DNA of 23,619 bases from Clostridia bacterium (lineage in GTDB: Bacteria > Bacillota > UBA994 > PWPR01): assembly GCA_003557085.1 (NCBI GenBank), contig PWPR01000163.1, forward strand, positions 1-23,619. The letters run 5' to 3'. How positions within the stretch are numbered: position 1 is the stretch's first letter; each line of letters starts with the position of its first letter. Positions 1-5,947 of the stretch are shown here, one piece after another. Made by a program: the position numbers and the translations under genes. Under the pieces are notes generated by a model. The model was not told the origin of the DNA. It did no database searches and saw only the letters and a program-made list of their open reading frames with translations.

Positions 1-211
1 AACCAATACAACCTTTTTGTGTTACCTCTACATTTGACACATCATGTCTTGCAAGCTCACTCATAATTGCATTTATACTCTCTCTTGCACCTGCTGCTAT
101 ACCACATGTACCCATATAAACACGAACTTGAGTACGATCAGCAGATTGACGCATTTCAAGGTCCTTTTTTGCTTTATCTCGAATTTTTTGTAAATCAGCT
201 AGAGATTTCAT
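1..211 (-). CDS. hndB: HndB-like thioredoxin-fold [2Fe-2S] ferredoxin, 3' end cut by window edge
   Basis: The first 70 residues are visible, starting MKSLADLQKIRDKAKK, and the frame is still open at base 1. The core VYMGTCGIAAGA with Cys36, followed by VTQKGCIG with Cys68, is the pattern of thioredoxin-like [2Fe-2S] ferredoxins. In NAD(P)H-dependent [FeFe] hydrogenases such proteins pass electrons between the NuoE/NuoF-like subunits and the catalytic subunit. The ATG at 211 has a GGAG at 219-222 with 7 nt spacing and overlaps the end of the preceding ATPase gene by 17 nt, which indicates translational coupling. The last two Cys ligands would lie beyond the window. The hndB label rests on this fold plus the HndA-like gene two positions upstream. 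The HndC/HndD subunits expected next are not in view. Confidence 0.85.
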   Translation of the reverse strand, partial: MKSLADLQKIRDKAKKDLEMRQSADRTQVRVYMGTCGIAAGARESINAIMSELARHDVSNVEVTQKGCIG

Positions 212-761
212 TATCTATCTCCTCTCTTAATTTGATTTCATTTTCATTTACATAATCGTTAATCCAGCTAATAACACTAGAAGTACATAAAGGAAGATCA
301 CCCACATTTTCCTTAATTTCTCTTGTATCAAGAGTATACTTATGATTATCAACTTGATGTACAAAAACAACATCAATACTATCTTCATTGCATATTAAGC
401 TAGTTACAGTAGTAGCTATGTCACCCAAAGGGGGTCTATCTATATGATCCCTTTCCATAACAACCCAAATTGTTGTGCCTTTTCCAGGCGAAGATTTTAT
501 TCTAAGCTCTCCATTTGCAGATTCTGCTGTTGCTGCAAACAAAGGTATTCCCATACCGACTTTTCTAGTGGTTCGTTCTGTCACAAATGGATCTAAAATT
601 CTTTGTGCATACTCTTCACTCATGCCACACCCATCATCTTTAATCATCATCTCAAAGGTATTCTTTGCTGTAGATTCAAATATATTAATTTCAATAAGTG
701 TTGACTTAGCCCTGAGAGAGTTTTCAGCTACATCTAATATGTGTAGTGATAATTCTTTCAT
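195..761 (-). CDS. GHKL (histidine-kinase-like) ATPase without a kinase domain
   Basis: This 188-residue protein is almost entirely a GHKL ATP-binding domain. It shows the N-box (DVAENSLRA, Asn14), the G1 box (DDGCGM, 42-47), DPFVTERTTRKVGMGIPL at 57-74 and the G2-like SPGKGTT near 91-97. There is no dimerisation/phosphoacceptor helix, sensor or membrane segment, so it is not a complete histidine kinase. About 85 further residues at the C-terminus carry no motif I recognise. The start ATG overlaps the stop codon of the HndA-like gene (TAATG), with no separate Shine-Dalgarno, so it is probably translated by coupling. Its place between hydrogenase-type electron-transfer genes suggests nucleotide-dependent control of the complex or of an associated regulator. 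That role is inference. Confidence 0.85.
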   Translation of the reverse strand: MKELSLHILDVAENSLRAKSTLIEINIFESTAKNTFEMMIKDDGCGMSEEYAQRILDPFVTERTTRKVGMGIPLFAATAESANGELRIKSSPGKGTTIWVVMERDHIDRPPLGDIATTVTSLICNEDSIDVVFVHQVDNHKYTLDTREIKENVGDLPLCTSSVISWINDYVNENEIKLREEIDNEISS

Positions 762-1234
762 TAATGATATTTGGCTAATATTTTTTGTACGTCTTCTTGT
801 TTAACTCTACCGTAGACATCCTCACCAACAGTAACAAAAGGCGCTAAACTACAAGCTCCCACACAACGAGAAAACTTAAGAGTAAATAGACCGTCCTCTG
901 TCGTTTCATTAATCTTAATATTGAGTATATGTTCAATTTCGTCTTGAACATCAACAGCACCCTTTACATAGCAAGCAGTTCCCATACACAGTTCAATAAT
1001 GTATTTACCAGATGGTTCAGTATGGAAAAGTGAATAGAATGTTACTACCCCGTATACCTCAGCTACTGGTATATTTAACTTTTCAGCAACAATCTTTTGA
1101 ACATTCTTTGGTAGGTAACCAAAAATATCTTGCACTTCGTGAAGTACTGGAATTAAAGAACCTTTTTGATTCTTATACTCTTCAATTATACTTTTAATTT
1201 TCTCATTATGCTCTGCAGTCATTTCAATTATCAT
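761..1234 (-). CDS. hndA: NuoE/HndA-like [2Fe-2S] subunit of an NAD(P)-linked hydrogenase or oxidoreductase
   Basis: A 157-residue protein of normal NuoE length. The four [2Fe-2S] ligands are Cys83 and Cys88 (ELCMGTACYVKGA) and Cys124 and Cys128 (RCVGACSLAP). The N-terminal helical part contains VLHEVQDIFGYLP and VYGVVTFYSLF, both typical of the family. In electron-bifurcating or NADH-dependent [FeFe] hydrogenases this subunit forms the diaphorase arm with the NuoF-like subunit. I chose the ATG at 1234 over the in-frame ATG at 1252 because a perfect AGGAGGT (1241-1247) lies between them, 6 nt before 1234. The hydrogenase assignment, rather than complex I, rests on the hydrogenase-like gene and HndB-like gene in the same operon. 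Confidence 0.93.
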   Translation of the reverse strand: MIIEMTAEHNEKIKSIIEEYKNQKGSLIPVLHEVQDIFGYLPKNVQKIVAEKLNIPVAEVYGVVTFYSLFHTEPSGKYIIELCMGTACYVKGAVDVQDEIEHILNIKINETTEDGLFTLKFSRCVGACSLAPFVTVGEDVYGRVKQEDVQKILAKYH

Positions 1235-1279
1235 TTTCTTACCTCCTCGCATTGTTTAACTACCAGCAACAACCCTAAT

Positions 1280-2017
1280 TTAGTAAACTATCACCTCTTC
1301 ATCAGTAAGTTTAACTTTTAACATATTAAGTATTTCCTCAACATCAAACCTCTCAACTTTCAAAGCTGTACTAGGACTACCATATATTGACTCTATATTA
1401 TGTGCATCTGAATTAACAATGACATTATACTCAGAATAGATGTCTTTATACTTGTTATAGTTTACCCTTGATAGCTCAATGGTTTTGATATTAAGCTCCG
1501 GTGGTATAAAGCCTAGGATCGATGCTAAACCATTATACCTTCTCCTAATATGTGCTGGAATGGCTATACCATTCAATTTTCTTACTTGCTTAAAAACATC
1601 TTCCATACTTAAGCTAGTTGATTGGCTTAAAAGTGGCTTATACTCTATAACGCCACTTTCACTAAAATATAGTTGCCTACCAAAGAACTCCGGGATATTC
1701 TCCCTATCACCTAATGCATATTTTACTATATCGTTATATTCAAGGCAATCATCTAATGTACTAAAGAGAGAAAGGATATGAACTTCCTCCCTAGTTTCAA
1801 CTTCTATCCCTGGAATCACTAATAAGCTTGTTCCTTTTGCCTCTTTCATAACTTCTCTTATATTCAGTGCAGAGTTATGATCTGTTATAGCTATGCAATC
1901 CAGTCCTCTACTAATTGCATTTTTTACTATTTCTTTAGGTGTATTTTTGACTGATGCACAAGCAGACAACGCAGTATGCACATGTAAGTCAACAGTTATA
2001 TATTTACTCTTCATCAT
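1280..2017 (-). CDS. PHP-domain metal-dependent phosphoesterase
   Basis: A 245-residue protein with the complete PHP motif set: DLHVHTALSACA (His12, His14), GLDCIAITDHNSALN (Asp46, His47), IPGIEVETREEVH (Glu72, His80), AIPAHIRR (His156) and VNSDAHNIE (Asp204, His206). These residues coordinate a di- or trinuclear metal centre in PHP phosphoesterases of the TrpH/YciV type. The substrate cannot be told from sequence. The start region reads ATGATG; either Met is possible, and it overlaps the end of the preceding DRTGG gene by 11-14 nt without a clear Shine-Dalgarno. Placement in the hydrogenase-type operon suggests nucleotide or phosphate signalling linked to redox metabolism, which is inference. 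Confidence 0.9.
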   Translation of the reverse strand: MMKSKYITVDLHVHTALSACASVKNTPKEIVKNAISRGLDCIAITDHNSALNIREVMKEAKGTSLLVIPGIEVETREEVHILSLFSTLDDCLEYNDIVKYALGDRENIPEFFGRQLYFSESGVIEYKPLLSQSTSLSMEDVFKQVRKLNGIAIPAHIRRRYNGLASILGFIPPELNIKTIELSRVNYNKYKDIYSEYNVIVNSDAHNIESIYGSPSTALKVERFDVEEILNMLKVKLTDEEVIVY

Positions 2018-2345
2018 TATTTAGTAATTGATACAGTTTACCGCTTATATCAAAACTATCTAATTCTGTCTTAAACACAGCTACTTCCATTTCTTTAGCT
2101 TTCTTTAACATATCATTCGTTGCATAATGCTCACCAGTAATTATAACACCTGCTAAATCTTTTAGTAAAGCTACAGCAACTACATTCTGGTGGCCATGCA
2201 AAGTAATCCAAAGACGATCCTCTTTAGCATTTGCAATTACATCACTTAATAAGTCTGATGTATAAGCCCCTAAAACATTTAAGTCTTTATTATAATCACT
2301 AAGTGGCTTGAGATTGAGTAAATCAACTATTTTCTCTAGCTTCAT
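2004..2345 (-). CDS. DRTGG-domain protein (second of two in the operon)
   Basis: A 113-residue single-domain protein resembling DRTGG domains, the small presumed ligand-binding domains also found next to CBS domains and in phosphotransacetylase-type proteins. It is clearly related to the first gene of the operon (4154-4501). SDLLSDVIANA corresponds to ADLMSDVLAC, and FKTELDSFDISGKLYQLLN corresponds to IKTEHTMFKSCGILYQLGL. No catalytic motif is visible. The ATG has GGAG at 2352-2355 with 6 nt spacing; that GGAG lies in the last codons of the read-through frame of the upstream hydrogenase-like gene. A ligand-sensing or scaffold role is inference. Confidence 0.82.
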   Translation of the reverse strand: MKLEKIVDLLNLKPLSDYNKDLNVLGAYTSDLLSDVIANAKEDRLWITLHGHQNVVAVALLKDLAGVIITGEHYATNDMLKKAKEMEVAVFKTELDSFDISGKLYQLLNNDEE

Positions 2346-2348
2346 TTT

Positions 2349-3701
2349 TTACTCCTTTTTATTCGTACCTTTTTTATTCTCAATTGTTGGTGGTAAATGC
2401 TCAGCTAACTCTAGCATTCTCTCAGCTAATTCTTTGACATTATTTCTAAGTTCAATTGGACAATCAGTTCTATGCGCATTTCCTTGCACAATATCTTCTG
2501 CTAAGGCTCTACAAGTTGGAGCTCCACATGCGCCGCAATCTAATCAAGGAAGCTCATTTGTAATCTCTTCAAGCTTCTCTAGTTTTTCAAGTGCTGTACC
2601 AATATCAGCATCTAAACTCATAATTTGTCTGGCTTCTATTTCACTTTCAAAATATAGTAAACCCTGCTCTGTCAAATCATCATAATCATCTGGTGCTATA
2701 TCAATATCTTCTGTTCTCTTATTGGCCAACTTGTTTATATATACTCTTGCTACAAATGGATCTTCTACAGTTAAAGCTCCTCCTAAACATCCTCCTGGAC
2801 AAGCTTGAAGTTCTAAGAAATCTACCCCACCTAGCTTACCCATTTCAAATTGCTCAAGCACTTTTATAATATGCGGTATTCCCTGTACTTGTACATGAGT
2901 TATCTCATCAGCAAAACCAATTGATTCTCCCCCAGGCCTTGCCCATCTCAACCCGTTAGCTGATGCTTTCACTTTAACAGCTTTGACAATCTCTGGATAG
3001 TGCTTTAACTTGCTGATATTCCTCATAACCAAACCATACATATCTGATATAGAAATAATTCCATCTACATTAGCCTGCCCAGCAACTGGTTGCCTTACTG
3101 CTGTTACTTTTGCTGGACAAGGTGTTATAAAGAATGTTCCTATCTCATCCATTCTAGCACCATATTTTTTTGCATATTCTCTTTTGGCAATATATCCTGC
3201 TACTGCCATGGGACTTTCTATTGGAATAATATGTGGTATCAAAGATGGATACCGAACTTGAATTAGCCTGACAACAGCTGGACAAGCACTGCTAATTGCA
3301 GGTCTAACAATATCATCTCGCATAAAATAATTCCGATATGCCATTGAGACATAATCTGCACCAAGTGCTACTTCGACAACATCGTCAAAACCCAGCATTT
3401 TTAAAGTAGCAATAATTTCTTCATCACTAACCTTGTCACTGAACTGTCCGAAAAAGGCTGGTGCAGGAATTGCTATTCTATATTTATAATCATTAATATC
3501 AGAAAAATCATCTGTTATAGCATATTTTGCATGTTCAGGGCATACCCTTATACATTCACCACAGTCAATACATCTCTCTTCTAAAATGTCTGCCTTGCCA
3601 TTTCTTACTCTTATAGCTTCAGTTGGACATCCTTTTATACAGTTTGTACATCCTTTACACTTTTCCTGATCTAATCTTACAGAGTGGAAATAGTAGACCA
3701 T
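2349..3701 (-). CDS. Hydrogenase-like iron-sulfur protein with in-frame UGA: two [4Fe-4S] motifs, H-cluster-like domain, C-terminal [4Fe-4S] domain
   Basis: Reading through the UGA at 2544-2546 gives 450 residues; stopping there gives 385. Residues 15-25 and 44-54 form two CX2CX2CX3CP ferredoxin motifs. Residues 70-325 match the [FeFe]-hydrogenase large-subunit C-terminal domain, with SSACP (Cys140), TPCPAK (Cys195) and QACPGGCLGG (Cys301, Cys305). After the UGA (codon 386) the same frame continues as LDCGACGAPTCRALAEDIV and then TDCP. This gives Cys389, Cys392, Cys397 and Cys414, an exact CX2CX4CX16C cluster domain as in RnfB and acetyl-CoA synthase proteins. The frame ends with TAA at 2349, 3 nt before the next ATG. 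The start has AAGGTG and short spacing. The proton-relay Cys of L1 and the Glu of L2 seen in true hydrogenases are absent, so a sensory or electron-transfer role is more likely than H2 catalysis. It could be a selenoprotein, a recent nonsense mutant or carry a sequence error. Confidence 0.85.
2505..2534 (-). promoter_or_regulatory. Possible bacterial SECIS-like hairpin after the UGA
   Basis: On the minus strand a broken stem can be drawn. GGC (2532-2534) pairs with GCC (2505-2507) across a 3-nt bulge, GCA pairs with UGU, then there is a U-U mismatch, a G-C pair, a bulged A, and UGG pairs with CCA. The apical loop AGCU (2520-2523) has G at its second position and lies about 20 nt after the UGA, where bacterial SECIS loops are found. 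The stem is imperfect and lies in codons under protein constraint, so it may be chance. Confidence 0.3.
2544..2546 (-). other. In-frame UGA codon; candidate selenocysteine position
   Basis: The TGA splits an otherwise intact frame, just before the LDCGACG motif. If decoded as selenocysteine it gives U-L-D-C, a UxxC redox-type motif. In related proteins as I recall them, this position is often Gly (LPG before the Cys motif), so a GGA-to-TGA change is the main competing explanation. TGA is used as a normal stop elsewhere in the window (195-197, 8893-8895), so whole-genome reassignment is unlikely. Confidence 0.5.
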
Positions 3702-3725
3702 GATTCACCTTCTCTCTACATATAT

Positions 3726-4136
3726 CTAGAGATTAAACTCCATTACAAGTTTTGTGCCAACATCAACTGTTGACTCAATCTCAAATTTGTCAGCTGCTCG
3801 ATTAATATTAGGTAAACCCATCCCAGCTCCAAATCCTTGACGTCTAGCTTCCTCACTTGCGGTAGAATAACCTTCTTGCATTGCTAATTGAATATCTTCT
3901 ATACCAGGTCCTTCATCTTCTACAACAATTCTTACCTTTTCACGAGCCAATTCCAGTGATATCTTTCCAGAATAAGCATGTATAACAATGTTCATTTCTG
4001 CTTCATACACTGCTACAGATATTCTTCTTACTAAACTAGTTGGAATACCTACTTGTTGTAGACTTTTCTTAATCCTTGCTGATGCAGCTCCTGCAGCGAA
4101 AAAATCATCACTTATGATAGTGAAATCCAGTCTCAA
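3726..4136 (-). CDS. RsbW/SpoIIAB-like anti-sigma regulatory ATPase
   Basis: A 136-residue protein made of one GHKL ATPase domain of the anti-sigma-factor kinase type. The N-box is YEAEMNIVIHA (Glu45, Asn49), G1 is EDEGPGI (73-79) and G2 is GFGAGMGLPNI (101-111). Its length matches RsbW and SpoIIAB, which bind a sigma factor and phosphorylate an antagonist; neither partner is encoded nearby. The start is TTG at 4136, chosen because CTACCTCCTC on the plus strand gives an AGGAGG at 4144-4149 with 7 nt spacing. It lies 17 nt after the first DRTGG gene and 24 nt before the hydrogenase-like gene. A role in switching hydrogenase expression or activity is inference. Confidence 0.88.
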   Translation of the reverse strand: MRLDFTIISDDFFAAGAASARIKKSLQQVGIPTSLVRRISVAVYEAEMNIVIHAYSGKISLELAREKVRIVVEDEGPGIEDIQLAMQEGYSTASEEARRQGFGAGMGLPNINRAADKFEIESTVDVGTKLVMEFNL

Positions 4137-4153
4137 TACCCTACCTCCTCAAT

Positions 4154-4501
4154 TTAATTACATCCGTTTAGTCCTAACTGATATAAAATGCCACATGATT
4201 TAAACATTGTATGCTCTGTTTTAATTAGCGGAATTTCCAGATCTTTTGCCATCTCGATTACAATCTCAGCTGGCTCTTTTCCTCTAACAAACAGTATGGC
4301 CTCAAGATCAACAATATCAGCAGTCCTCATTACTTGTGCATTTACAAGTGATGTAACAAGTAAAGTCCTTGGCTTTATATGACAGGCTAAAACATCACTC
4401 ATCAAGTCTGCTCCACAAATAATTTCAATCTCTTTATCTAGATGCTCTTCTCCATAAATCAGTCTACCATCGATAGCTTTAATGATCTCTTTTAATTGCA
4501 C
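4154..4501 (-). CDS. DRTGG-domain protein, first gene of the hydrogenase-type operon
   Basis: A 115-residue protein beginning (M)QLKEIIKAIDGRLIYGEEHLDKEIE. It is paralogous to the protein at 2004-2345, sharing ADLMSDVLAC and the C-terminal IKTEHTMFKSCGILYQLG region. The frame stays open upstream to a TTG at 4540, but I prefer the GTG at 4501: GGAG at 4510-4513 precedes it by 8 nt and the resulting N-terminus fits related proteins. DRTGG domains are presumed ligand-binding modules without known catalysis. As the first gene after a candidate operator at 4529-4542, it probably opens the operon. Confidence 0.82.
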   Translation of the reverse strand: MQLKEIIKAIDGRLIYGEEHLDKEIEIICGADLMSDVLACHIKPRTLLVTSLVNAQVMRTADIVDLEAILFVRGKEPAEIVIEMAKDLEIPLIKTEHTMFKSCGILYQLGLNGCN

Positions 4502-4528
4502 TTTTTCAACTCCATATAGCTTATTGGA

Positions 4529-4542
4529 TATAGTATACAATA
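4529..4542. promoter_or_regulatory. Candidate operator, 13/14 match to the palindrome at 11699-11712
   Basis: The sequence tatagtatacaata differs at one base from the perfect 14-bp palindrome tattgtatacaata upstream of the carboxyltransferase gene, with the same GTATAC core. It lies 28-41 nt before the GTG of the first operon gene. It overlaps a TATACT (minus strand, 4531-4536) that could be the -10 box; no convincing -35 is seen. Binding by a dimeric repressor is inference. Confidence 0.4.
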
Positions 4543-4600
4543 ACTTTTTTTTCGTTCACATAATAACATAAAAATCACGATATAACTATATCTAAATATA

Positions 4601-4635
4601 AAAAACAAAAAAAAGGCTAAATCAATGATTCAACC
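4601..4635 (-). terminator. Intrinsic terminator after folC
   Basis: On the minus strand GGTTGAATC-ATT-GATTTAGCC forms a 9-bp stem including two G-U pairs, followed at once by TTTTTTTTGTTTTTT. It lies 18 nt after the folC stop and before the hydrogenase-type operon. Confidence 0.85.
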
Positions 4636-4652
4636 TCTTTCATCACCATTTA

Positions 4653-5942
4653 CTAGATAAGATGTTTTAAAATATATGTTCTTGCTTCACCTACTGTATA
4701 TAAAGAGCCAGTGATTAATATTAAATCATTTTCTTTTGCAACTTCAACTGCTCTTGCAACTGCATCTGATACTTTTGTAACTTCTTCGCAATCCCTGCAA
4801 TATTTCTTTGCTACATCAAGCATCTCTTTTGTATCAAGGGCCCGGTAATAGTTTGGAGCAGTAATAATTACTCTTTTTGAAATTTGAGCAATATCACTGA
4901 TCATTTTCTCATATTCTTTGTCAGACAAGATTCCTAAGACAGCTATTATCTTGTTATCATATAGCTCTGTTACAGCACTCTTTATTACACCAGTAGCTTG
5001 ACTATTATGTGCTCCATCTAATATTATAAGTGGCTCATTCTTCATCACTTCTAGTCTTCCAGGCCAACTAGCTTCTTCCAAACCTTGCACAATACTTTGA
5101 TTATTCATCTCATATGTTTTAGAAAGTAGTAAAAGAGTCATCAAAGCAAGTGATGCATTTTCTATCTGGTGTTTTCCAATAAACTTTATTGATGCCATAA
5201 TTTCATGTTCTTTACTCATAAACTGAAACTTCTGCCCTTTTAAACTATATTCCAATCTTTTAACTTCGAAATCTACACCTAAAGACTTTATCTCAGCATT
5301 TCTCTCTTTTGCAACTTCTTTAATCACTTTAAGAGGTGCTGCTTCTCTTACTCCGGTAACTACTGGTATCCCTTGTTTGATTATGCCTGCTTTCTCTTTA
5401 GCTATTTGCTCAACGGTATCACCTAATATTGCTTGATGATCTAACCCTATTGAAGTTATAACGCTGACCACAGGTTTAATCACATTAGTAGCATCATATG
5501 TTCCACCAAGACCAACTTCAAGTATAACAAAGTCTACATCTACTTTTTTAAAGTACTCAAAACCCATAGCTGTAACTACCTCAAACTGTGTAGGATGTCC
5601 AGCTTTAGTATCTGCTACTTGCTCTACAAATGGAGCTATCTTAGAAACTAAGCTTGCAATCTCTTCTTTCTCTATAGGGTTATTATTTAACTGAATTCTT
5701 TCATTAAAGCTTTCTAAATAAGGTGATATGAACAACCCTACTTTATATCCACATTTATGTAACATGTGTGATAACATTGCAGATGTGGAGCCTTTGCCAT
5801 TAGTTCCTGCAACATGAATTATACTTAGATCATTTTGAGGGTTGTTCATTAGTTCAAGTAATGCACTTATTCTCTCTAAACCTGGCCTAGAACCAAATAT
5901 TTCAATACTATGAATAAAGTCTACTGCTTCTTGATAATTCAT
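4653..5942 (-). CDS. folC: Bifunctional folylpolyglutamate synthase / dihydrofolate synthase
   Basis: A 429-residue Mur-ligase-family enzyme that joins glutamate to dihydropteroate or folate using ATP. Visible features are the P-loop HVAGTNGKGSTSAML (Gly46-Ser52), SPYLESFNERIQLN, the Mg-binding region VILEVGLGGTYDATNV, SIGLDHQAILGDTVEQIAKEKAGI, and the C-terminal domain entry SWPGRLEVM with ILDGAHN. Length is normal. The ATG at 5942 is preceded by AGAGGT with about 7 nt spacing, and valS ends only 5 nt upstream. The two therefore share the valS promoter and T-box, and a terminator follows at 4601-4635. The valS-folC pairing is common in Firmicutes. Confidence 0.96.
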   Translation of the reverse strand: MNYQEAVDFIHSIEIFGSRPGLERISALLELMNNPQNDLSIIHVAGTNGKGSTSAMLSHMLHKCGYKVGLFISPYLESFNERIQLNNNPIEKEEIASLVSKIAPFVEQVADTKAGHPTQFEVVTAMGFEYFKKVDVDFVILEVGLGGTYDATNVIKPVVSVITSIGLDHQAILGDTVEQIAKEKAGIIKQGIPVVTGVREAAPLKVIKEVAKERNAEIKSLGVDFEVKRLEYSLKGQKFQFMSKEHEIMASIKFIGKHQIENASLALMTLLLLSKTYEMNNQSIVQGLEEASWPGRLEVMKNEPLIILDGAHNSQATGVIKSAVTELYDNKIIAVLGILSDKEYEKMISDIAQISKRVIITAPNYYRALDTKEMLDVAKKYCRDCEEVTKVSDAVARAVEVAKENDLILITGSLYTVGEARTYILKHLI

Positions 5943-5947
5943 TTTAG

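Noticed and set aside
2544..2546. Genome-wide reassignment of UGA to Gly or Trp as the explanation of the in-frame UGA
   Set aside because: TGA is the natural stop of the GHKL ATPase gene (195-197) and of the gene at 8893-10203, where reading on makes no family sense. A local cause is more likely.
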